In this document: positions 6,123 through 13,183 of the stretch, one piece after another | Position numbering within the stretch: the stretch's first letter is position 1 | How the letters are laid out: each line of letters opens with the position of its first letter | Source of the DNA: Bacteroidales bacterium | GTDB taxonomy: Bacteria > Bacteroidota > Bacteroidia > Bacteroidales > WCHB1-69 | NCBI GenBank assembly: GCA_017618435.1 | Contig: JAFZUH010000292.1 | Span: 1 to 14,101, forward strand | DNA: 14,101 nt | Reading direction: 5' to 3' | The notes under the pieces: generated by a model | What the model was told of the DNA's origin: nothing | The model's input: only the letters and a program-made list of their open reading frames with translations | The model's database searches: none | Position numbers and translations under genes: made by a program

Positions 6123-7517
6123 TTAAAGAGCACATAATATAAACCGGTAAACCTGATACAATGAATTTAATTCATAATAATAAGTAAAATTATTGTCATG
6201 AGGTTCTAAAAACAATAAAATACTCATTGTTATACAAAATATCGCCAATAAATAAACAACAATATTAAATATTTGTTTGTTTTTTATATTTTGTTGCAAA
6301 TGTCCGATAATGATGTATGTTGCTATTGCAGTAAGCCATAGAATGTCTGTTCTATATCTTGGAATTAAAAATGGGCTGTATTGGCAATCAATAATTGATA
6401 TGAGAATATTGGAAATAAACAGAAATGTGATGAATAACAATAGTTTATGCTCTTTTAATGTCTTTATGACCTTCTTGTGGAACAAGCCGACAATGCCCAA
6501 AAACAAGATAGGGAAAGTCATGAATATTCCATTTTGAAGAAGTTTGCTTGTTGTAAATTTAAAGTTCATGTAATTCAATCCTTCTAAAATACCAATTAAA
6601 CTGTTTTGTTGTCCCCAAGCACCATAATTGTGTTGGTCGGTGTTTGTCAGTTGGTAACTTTGTCCGAATTCAAACGGGTTGTCAAATCTTAAATAATTAT
6701 ATACCATCAACAAGATGCCGACAATTACATAAGGTAATAGAGATACGCCAATTTTTAGTATTCGTTTATGATTTATTTCTCGTTTTTGTAGCAATATTAT
6801 TAAAATGGGAATCAGAACAATATTAAAAAGTGCAATTGGCGGTCTGCACCCAAAAGTCAACGCTCCCAATAATGAGCCTATGGCTAAATTTATCAGTTCA
6901 TTCTTTTCGTTTCCAGAGTTATAGGCTGATTTTATAAAAAAATAAATACTCCATATTCCGAATGCCAATCCTGCCGATATGGCTGTACAATATAATATTG
7001 GGGCTGCGGAGATATACCATACGCTTATAATTGAAAAACAAACAGATAGACATAAATACATAGGAAAAGGTATGGTTTTGAAAAACAATCTTGCCAATGT
7101 GAGAAATAGCAAGAATATGCCGATGATAAAAATAATAGTAAAAGTTTGGGTGGCTTGTAATGTCGGCAGGTTATGCCCTGTAATCAGCCGATAGGGCAAA
7201 AAAGTGAAAATCACAGGAGTGATACCAAAATACATATAATAATGTCCCTTGTAAAAGGCATGGTCCCAATTAAATTTCACATGCTTGCTTGTTCGCAATT
7301 GTGGGTCATAAGGATTAGATAGATTTAATAAACTGCTGTCTACCTTATCGTTTAAATATAAATGTCCTTCTATTAATGATTCGGCCATTTTCTCATACTG
7401 ATTGGTATGCATGGGTATTTTCCCGCTCCAAATAGGACTTAAATTCATCGGTAGAATTAAGCATGCAATTGTGATAAGTATTGTTATGGCGGTAATCAAT
7501 ATATAATGATGTTTCAT
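6123..7517 (-). CDS. Polytopic membrane protein, probable GT-C-like glycosyltransferase
   Basis: A 464-residue protein with roughly ten to twelve membrane helices, the first at about 5-24. A large first loop of about 70 residues carries AESLIEGHLYL at 45-55, NPYDPQLR at 68-75 and WDHAFYKGHYYMYFG at 84-98. This combination (a helix, then a loop with acidic and aromatic motifs next to a YYxYFG segment, then many helices) recalls bacterial GT-C membrane glycosyltransferases and their uncharacterised relatives. No specific acceptor or donor can be assigned. The ATG at 7517 lies two bases after the uup stop, so it is probably the last gene of the long operon. Its final 300 bases (6121-6420) are only about 25% G+C by hand count, clearly lower than cysS or sufD. 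Part of this reflects the Ile/Phe/Asn-rich protein, but it may also be a recent arrival. Confidence 0.7.
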   Translation of the reverse strand: MKHHYILITAITILITIACLILPMNLSPIWSGKIPMHTNQYEKMAESLIEGHLYLNDKVDSSLLNLSNPYDPQLRTSKHVKFNWDHAFYKGHYYMYFGITPVIFTFLPYRLITGHNLPTLQATQTFTIIFIIGIFLLFLTLARLFFKTIPFPMYLCLSVCFSIISVWYISAAPILYCTAISAGLAFGIWSIYFFIKSAYNSGNEKNELINLAIGSLLGALTFGCRPPIALFNIVLIPILIILLQKREINHKRILKIGVSLLPYVIVGILLMVYNYLRFDNPFEFGQSYQLTNTDQHNYGAWGQQNSLIGILEGLNYMNFKFTTSKLLQNGIFMTFPILFLGIVGLFHKKVIKTLKEHKLLLFITFLFISNILISIIDCQYSPFLIPRYRTDILWLTAIATYIIIGHLQQNIKNKQIFNIVVYLLAIFCITMSILLFLEPHDNNFTYYYELNSLYQVYRFILCAL

Positions 7518-7519
7518 TG

Positions 7520-9406
7520 TTAGCCGTTTTTTTCGCTTAATTCAAACCAACGCATTGTTTTTTCTTCCAAAATTGTGTCAATTTGGGCATATCTTTCCGA
7601 AAATGTTCTTAACATATCGCTGGCTATATTGCCGGAATTAAGTTGTTGAACAATAGTGTTTTTCTCTTCTTCAAGCGTGGCAATTTCTTCCGATAATGCC
7701 TGAAATTCCTTTTCTTCTTTATAGGTACGTTTGTTGCTGTTGGTGTTTTTTACTTTTTGATAAATAGGTTTTTCTTCTTTTTTTTGTTTTTCTGTATTTT
7801 TATTTAGTTGATTTTCAATTTGTTTGTAATCGGAATAATTTCCGTAATAATCTTTTATCTGACCATTTTCGCCTAAAACAAAAATATGGTCAACCAGTTT
7901 GTTGATAAAATACCTGTCGTGAGAAACAACGAGTAAACATCCTTGAAAATCAAGTAAAAAATCCTCCAATAAAGTCAGCGTTTCAATGTCAAAATCGTTG
8001 GTGGGTTCGTCAAGAATAAGAAAATTGGGATTTTTGACCAAAACCATCAGCAAATGCAACTTCCGCTTTTGTCCGCCGCTTAGATTTTCAAAAAAATTGT
8101 ACTGCAAATCAAATCCGAACCCGAAGTGATTAAGAAAAGATGAGGCGGAAATAAGGTTGCCGTCAGACATTCTTACCATTTCGGCATGTTCTTTGACAAT
8201 ATCTATAATTCTTTTCCCTTCGTTTTTTAAAGACAATCCGTCTTGTGAAAAATAACCGATTTTTACCGTTTCCCCAATACTGATTTTCCCTGTATTGGGT
8301 TTTAAATTGTTGGTTATTAGTTTTAAAATAGTAGTTTTTCCGCTTCCGTTTTTGCCAACGATGCCACATCGTTCACCCCGTTTGAAAATATAAGAAAAGT
8401 CATTGACAATTGTTTTGTTTTCGTAGGCAAAAGAAATGTGTTCTATTTCAAGTATTTTGTGCCCAATTCGTTCTGTCTTGACTGCAAACTGTTGAGCAAC
8501 TTGTTCCACTTCGGCAAATGCTTTTTGTTTTATCTTCTCAAAATTTTCAATTCGTGCTTTTGCTTTGGTGCTTCTTGCCTGAGGTGTGGAACGTATCCAC
8601 TCTAATTCTTTACGATAGATGTTTTTAGCACGTTCTTTTTCTGTATTCTGTGCAAGAATACGTTCTTGTTTCTTTTCAAGATAATAATCATATTTGCCAC
8701 GATAATGGACAATTCCGTGTTGTTCTAATTCAAATATTTCATTGCAGACTTTGTCCAAAAAGAATCTGTCATGAGATACCATCAACAATGTTGTGTTTGC
8801 CGTTGTCAAATAAGTTTCCAACCATTCAATCATTTCAATGTCAAGGTGATTGGTCGGTTCGTCAAGAATTAGAAAATCTGCCTCGGAGAGCAAAAGTTTT
8901 ACCAATGCCACTTTTTTGCGTTGCCCGCCTGACAATTCGCTCATATTAACAAACACATCTTCAATGGCAAATCGGTGAAGCATTTCTTTGGTTCGGGTTT
9001 CAAAATCCCAAGCCTTGAATGTTTCCATATTTTCTATGGCAATTTCCAATGCCTTTTTATTGGCATCATTGTCAGAAACTTTAATGTCTTTTAGTGCGGT
9101 TTCGTATTGTAGGATACTATTTACAATGTCGTTGTTCGTATTGAAAATAAAGTCAAATACAGATAGATTGGAATCTTCATCAATACTTTGGGTTAAATAA
9201 CCGACTTGAATATCGCCCCGAAGAGTAACCTTGCCGTTATCGGCAAAATCATGATTGGTGAGAATATTTAGCAGTGTAGTTTTTCCTGTTCCGTTTTTGG
9301 CAATTAAAGCAACTTTTTGTCCTTTATTGATACCAAAATTCACATTTTCGAACAATAACTTTTCGCCATAATGTTTGGTCAGATTTTCTACACTTAGATA
9401 ATTCAT
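7520..9406 (-). CDS. uup: ABC-F family ATPase, Uup type
   Basis: A soluble protein with two ABC ATPase domains and no membrane segments, typical of ABC-F proteins that act on the ribosome; Uup has also been linked to DNA transposon excision and branched DNA in E. coli. Domain 1 has the P-loop AKNGTGKT at 36-43, signature LSGGQ at 158-162 and Walker B with Asp182-Glu183. Domain 2 has GKNGSGKT at 351-358, LSGGQ at 442-446 and Asp466-Glu467. The interdomain linker (about 245-310) is charged and helical. A C-terminal coiled coil at about 550-628 (KRTYKEEKEF and after) is the hallmark of Uup rather than EttA. The first P-loop glycine is Ala36, a mild deviation. The gene starts 9 bases after sufD and ends 2 bases before the GT-C-like gene. 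A target-protecting resistance role is not suggested by this architecture. Confidence 0.9.
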   Translation of the reverse strand: MNYLSVENLTKHYGEKLLFENVNFGINKGQKVALIAKNGTGKTTLLNILTNHDFADNGKVTLRGDIQVGYLTQSIDEDSNLSVFDFIFNTNNDIVNSILQYETALKDIKVSDNDANKKALEIAIENMETFKAWDFETRTKEMLHRFAIEDVFVNMSELSGGQRKKVALVKLLLSEADFLILDEPTNHLDIEMIEWLETYLTTANTTLLMVSHDRFFLDKVCNEIFELEQHGIVHYRGKYDYYLEKKQERILAQNTEKERAKNIYRKELEWIRSTPQARSTKAKARIENFEKIKQKAFAEVEQVAQQFAVKTERIGHKILEIEHISFAYENKTIVNDFSYIFKRGERCGIVGKNGSGKTTILKLITNNLKPNTGKISIGETVKIGYFSQDGLSLKNEGKRIIDIVKEHAEMVRMSDGNLISASSFLNHFGFGFDLQYNFFENLSGGQKRKLHLLMVLVKNPNFLILDEPTNDFDIETLTLLEDFLLDFQGCLLVVSHDRYFINKLVDHIFVLGENGQIKDYYGNYSDYKQIENQLNKNTEKQKKEEKPIYQKVKNTNSNKRTYKEEKEFQALSEEIATLEEEKNTIVQQLNSGNIASDMLRTFSERYAQIDTILEEKTMRWFELSEKNG

Positions 9407-9415
9407 GTTAAAGAA

Positions 9416-10774
9416 TTATAATTCAGGCATTTTTATGTCGAAATGTATGGCTTGGTTGGAACAAAGGTTGCAATTTACACAGGATATGTTTTGTCCTGAT
9501 AAACGTTTTTCCACCAACGTTTCCAGATAATCAACCAAATTGGCGATATTGATGTGAGCAAAAACCTCTTTGGCGAAAGCATGCATCAGCAACATTTTTG
9601 CATTTTTTTCGCAAATACCTCTTGAACGCAAATAAAAAATAGCGTCATTGTCCAATTGTCCAATCGTTGCCCCATGTGAACATTTTACATCGTCTGCATA
9701 GATTTCCAAAAACGGATTGGCATGCATGGTTGCTTCATCTGTCAGCAAAATATTGTGATTGATTTGATAGGCTTCTGTTTTTTGTGCATCATGAGCGACA
9801 AAAATATGTCCGATAAAATTAGCCTGAGCCTTATCGTCAACAATTCCGTTGTAAAGTTGTGTACTTTTGCATTTGGGTACATGGTGATGAACTGACAAAC
9901 AATTGCTTACCTTTTGTTGTTTATCAACCAAAAACAGACCGTTTAGTTTTATTTCTGCGTTTTCGCCTAACAAATGACTATTGATGGTGTTGTGTACGCA
10001 ACCTCCATTAAATACATTGGTATAAGTATTGACTTGAGATTTTTCACTTTGATAAAGTGTCAAGTCATTTATTAAAATAGAATGATTGTCTTTGTTCTCT
10101 AATTTATAGTAATCCAAATGAGCGTTTTCGCCGACAAAAATCTCTGTGGCACTATTCAATAATGTATGTTCTTGGCTTAACGATTCATCGCAATGTATCA
10201 ATTGCAAAGAAGCGTTTTGCTCCAAAATAACAATGTTTTTGGTATTGATAAAGAGATTTTTATCGGTATTTATGGCATTGATAATCTGAATGGCATTTTT
10301 TAAATTCAACCCTTGAGGAACATAAATAAAAAATCCGTCTTGATACAGAGTTGAAGCCAAATCGAACAATGAACTGTGTTTTTGTTGTTGTGATTGTTGC
10401 AAATATCGGTTGATTAAATCGCCATATTGCTTTTTTGCCTGCGACAAACTGCCTATTACAACACCATTGGGAAAAATGGTTAATGGGGCTTGTTTGTGCA
10501 TATATCTGCCATTCAAAAAAGAAAAAAGATAAGCATCAAAATTTTGTACGTTACACTGAATGTTCTCTGTAATATTTTGATATTCTATACTTTCAGATGG
10601 CATTACATAAGAATTTCCATTCAAAAAATTCCAGTCAAAATTTTTCCACATCTCATCTTTGGCAGACGGTATGCCTTTTTCAATGAAATGTCGGGCAAAA
10701 ACTTTTCTTTCTTCAGAAAGTGTATTTTGTTGAATAAAAGAGGCAAAATATTTGCTTATTTCTATATTGTTCAT
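9416..10774 (-). CDS. sufD: Fe-S cluster assembly protein SufD
   Basis: SufD pairs with SufB and SufC to form the scaffold on which Fe-S clusters are built in the cytoplasm. The 452-residue product has the usual N-terminal helical part, the central beta-helix and the conserved core motif CSHGATIG at 365-372, in which His367 matches the functional His360 of E. coli SufD. FYLRSRGI at 380-387 is also typical. After the normal end of the fold it carries a cysteine tail, with Cys432, Cys435 and Cys438 in a CxxCxxC pattern, followed by 14 residues. sufB, sufC and sufS are not neighbours here; instead the gene lies between lgt and uup. Its ATG directly follows the lgt stop codon (TAAATG), which suggests coupled translation. 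Confidence 0.93.
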   Translation of the reverse strand: MNNIEISKYFASFIQQNTLSEERKVFARHFIEKGIPSAKDEMWKNFDWNFLNGNSYVMPSESIEYQNITENIQCNVQNFDAYLFSFLNGRYMHKQAPLTIFPNGVVIGSLSQAKKQYGDLINRYLQQSQQQKHSSLFDLASTLYQDGFFIYVPQGLNLKNAIQIINAINTDKNLFINTKNIVILEQNASLQLIHCDESLSQEHTLLNSATEIFVGENAHLDYYKLENKDNHSILINDLTLYQSEKSQVNTYTNVFNGGCVHNTINSHLLGENAEIKLNGLFLVDKQQKVSNCLSVHHHVPKCKSTQLYNGIVDDKAQANFIGHIFVAHDAQKTEAYQINHNILLTDEATMHANPFLEIYADDVKCSHGATIGQLDNDAIFYLRSRGICEKNAKMLLMHAFAKEVFAHINIANLVDYLETLVEKRLSGQNISCVNCNLCSNQAIHFDIKMPEL

Positions 10775-11653
10775 TTATTTTTTATCTTTTTTGATTAAAT
10801 ATTGTGGAGTAGGGTAGGTCTTTTTCGCAAAAGAAAAATAAAGGCATACAATCCCCATAAGAATAAACGGAATGCTTAACCATTGTCCCATATTGAGAGT
10901 CATATTGGCTTCAAAAGCCACTTGGTCCGCTTTGATAAATTCAATGAAAAACCGTGCCGTGAAAATCACTACCAACAAGGTGCCGACAGCACGTCCTGCA
11001 GGTATTTTGCCTTTGGAAAATTTGAAATAGTACCATAATTGATAGGCAAACAGCGATAAATATACTATGGCTTCATATAGTTGGGAAGGGTGTCGAGGCT
11101 CGCAACATTCGTTGGTTCCTTCCAAACGCATAAACACAAATCCCCATGGAACATTTGTTGTTGTTCCGATTATTTCGGAATTCATCAAATTGCCACAACG
11201 GACAAAGGCAGCGGCTATGGGAATACATATTGCCAATCGGTCAAGCAACCATAATAGGCTGATTTTGTGCTTTCTGGAAAAATAAAGCACAAACAATACA
11301 ATGGCAATAGTGCCACCGTGGCTTGCCAATCCCTGATAGCCAATAAATTCCCAACCGTTAGCGGTTTCTGCAAAGGGAATAAAAATTTCAAGAATATGAT
11401 TTTTGAAATAAGCCCAATCGTAAAAAAGGCAATGACCTAATCGTAGCCCTACAATAGTCCATAAAATCGTATAAAGAGAAAACTTGTCAATAATGGCAGT
11501 ATCCAAGTGTTCTTTTTTGGCTATTTGCTGTAAAGTCAAATATGCCAGAGAAAAACCTGTAACCAATAACAAACCATACCATCCCAGACGAATTGACCCG
11601 ACTTGAAATATAATGGGGTCGGCATTCCATGTAATATAATTTAAAATGCTCAT
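10775..11653 (-). CDS. lgt: Prolipoprotein diacylglyceryl transferase
   Basis: Lgt moves a diacylglyceryl group from phosphatidylglycerol to the lipobox cysteine of prolipoproteins, the first step of bacterial lipoprotein maturation, in the inner membrane. The 292-residue product has about seven hydrophobic helices. It shows GYQGLASHGG at 105-114 with His112, the Lgt signature RCGNLMNSEIIG at 152-163 starting at Arg152, and PRHPSQLYEA at 186-195. ARFFIEF near the C-terminus supplies the second conserved arginine. Length and motif order are normal. ATG at 11653 lies 3 bases after the cysS stop, and the stop is directly followed by the sufD start. The gene appears intact. Confidence 0.97.
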   Translation of the reverse strand: MSILNYITWNADPIIFQVGSIRLGWYGLLLVTGFSLAYLTLQQIAKKEHLDTAIIDKFSLYTILWTIVGLRLGHCLFYDWAYFKNHILEIFIPFAETANGWEFIGYQGLASHGGTIAIVLFVLYFSRKHKISLLWLLDRLAICIPIAAAFVRCGNLMNSEIIGTTTNVPWGFVFMRLEGTNECCEPRHPSQLYEAIVYLSLFAYQLWYYFKFSKGKIPAGRAVGTLLVVIFTARFFIEFIKADQVAFEANMTLNMGQWLSIPFILMGIVCLYFSFAKKTYPTPQYLIKKDKK

Positions 11654-11656
11654 AAG

Positions 11657-13165
11657 TTATTTATTTACAGACCATTCTGTCCCTTCTTTGGTGTCTTTGA
11701 GTTGGATACCTATTTTGGTCAGAGAATCTCTTATATAATCTGCTGTTGTATAATCTTTGTTTAATTTTGATTGTTTTCGCAATTCAATAATAAGATTCAT
11801 CAAATCGTTGTCTAAATTTGAAGATGCTGTATTTTGAGTCTCTGTTTTCATGCCTAAAATGTCAAACAAAAACGTATCAAAAACATCTTTTAAAGTTTTT
11901 ATATCCGCTTCGTTAAGTTGAATTTTCCCGTCGTTGGCCTGATTGACAATTCTGGAGGCTTCAAACAAATGGGCGATGACAATAGGTGTGTTGAAATCGT
12001 CATCCATCGCATCAAGACAATTTTGATAAATTTTTGAAACGTCTTCAGTAGAGGTTGCAGACGGTTTCAGTTTATTTAACAAAGCGTAGGCGACAAACAA
12101 TTTGTTCATACCTTTTTCTGCTGCCTGCAAAGCCTCATTGGAAAAATCCAGCGTGCTGCTGTAATGAGCCTGAAGAATGAAGAAACGGATAGTCATTGGC
12201 GAATAGGCCTTTTCTATCAGTTCTTTGCCTTCTGCATCTTTGTGTGATGTGCCGTTGAAAAATTCATCAAGGGTGATGAAATTGCCTAACGATTTGCCCA
12301 TTTTTTTTCCGGCAATAGTTATCATATTGTTGTGTAGCCAATATTTTACCGTATCAGTGTTGTTGGCAATACGATTTTGGCAAATTTCCGATTCATGATG
12401 AGGAAACATCAAATCCATACCACCTCCGTGGATGTCGAATTTTTCGCCTAAATATTTATTACTCATTGCGGTGCATTCCAAGTGCCAGCCCGGAAATCCC
12501 AAACTCCAAGGCGATTGCCAACGCATGATATGTTCCGGTGCGGCTTTTTTCCACAAGGCAAAATCGGCAGGGTTGTGCTTTTCTTCTTGCCCGTCAAGTT
12601 CTCTTGTTGTGGCAAGCATATCTTCGACATTTCTGCCGGACAAAACTCCGTAGTGATAGTCCTTGCTGTATTTTATTACGTCAAAATAAACGGAACCATT
12701 TGATATATAGGCATATCCTGCGTCTAATATTTTTTTGACAATATCAATTTGTTCTATAATGTGTCCGCTAGCCCGTGATTCTATACTAGGACGTAAAACA
12801 TTGAGTTTGTCCATGGCAAAATGATATTTGTCCAAATATAATTGGGCAATTTCCATGGGTTCCAATTGTTCTATGCGGGCTTTTTTGGCAATTTTGTCTT
12901 CTCCTTCGTCTGCATCGTTTTCCAGATGTCCGACATCGGTGATATTGCGTACATAGCGAACTTTGTAGCCCAAAAATTTCAAATATCTGAATACAATATC
13001 AAAAACAATTGCCGGACGGGCATGACCGAGATGCGGGTCTCCATAAACGGTGGGACCGCAAACGTACATTCCTACAAAAGGGGAGTGTATGGGTTGGAAA
13101 ATCTCTTTTTGTCTGCTGAGTGTATTCTGTATTTTTAAATGATTGGTTTTTATTTCTGTGTTCAT
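11657..13165 (-). CDS. cysS: Cysteine--tRNA ligase
   Basis: Class I aminoacyl-tRNA synthetase that charges tRNA-Cys with cysteine in the cytoplasm. The 502-residue product has the HIGH-type motif HLGH at 45-48 and the KMSKS-type motif KMGKS at 288-292. The substrate-selecting zinc ligands are all visible: Cys36, Cys231, His256 and Glu260, with the same 25- and 4-residue spacing as Cys209, His234 and Glu238 of the E. coli enzyme. The DALR-type helical domain follows to about residue 430, and the C-terminal anticodon-binding tail (YTTADYIRDSLTKIGI) is complete. Gly in place of Ser in KMSKS is probably a lineage variant. ATG at 13165 is 18 bases after the DUF1573 gene, and the stop is 3 bases before lgt. 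Confidence 0.98.
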   Translation of the reverse strand: MNTEIKTNHLKIQNTLSRQKEIFQPIHSPFVGMYVCGPTVYGDPHLGHARPAIVFDIVFRYLKFLGYKVRYVRNITDVGHLENDADEGEDKIAKKARIEQLEPMEIAQLYLDKYHFAMDKLNVLRPSIESRASGHIIEQIDIVKKILDAGYAYISNGSVYFDVIKYSKDYHYGVLSGRNVEDMLATTRELDGQEEKHNPADFALWKKAAPEHIMRWQSPWSLGFPGWHLECTAMSNKYLGEKFDIHGGGMDLMFPHHESEICQNRIANNTDTVKYWLHNNMITIAGKKMGKSLGNFITLDEFFNGTSHKDAEGKELIEKAYSPMTIRFFILQAHYSSTLDFSNEALQAAEKGMNKLFVAYALLNKLKPSATSTEDVSKIYQNCLDAMDDDFNTPIVIAHLFEASRIVNQANDGKIQLNEADIKTLKDVFDTFLFDILGMKTETQNTASSNLDNDLMNLIIELRKQSKLNKDYTTADYIRDSLTKIGIQLKDTKEGTEWSVNK

Positions 13166-13183
13166 CGTACTTTTATACTTTAA

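Noticed and set aside
9278..9301. Ala in place of the first P-loop glycine in domain 1 of Uup as a lost ATPase site
   Set aside because: The GxGKT core, signature and Walker B are intact, and this glycine position tolerates change in ABC-F proteins.
12290..12304. KMGKS instead of KMSKS in cysS as a defect
   Set aside because: The rest of the active site and zinc site is intact. As I recall, this substitution is common in cysteinyl-tRNA synthetases of Bacteroidota, so it is not evidence of inactivation.
12432..13138. Several + strand open frames opposite cysS
   Set aside because: cysS carries all expected motifs, including the four zinc ligands, so these frames are shadows.
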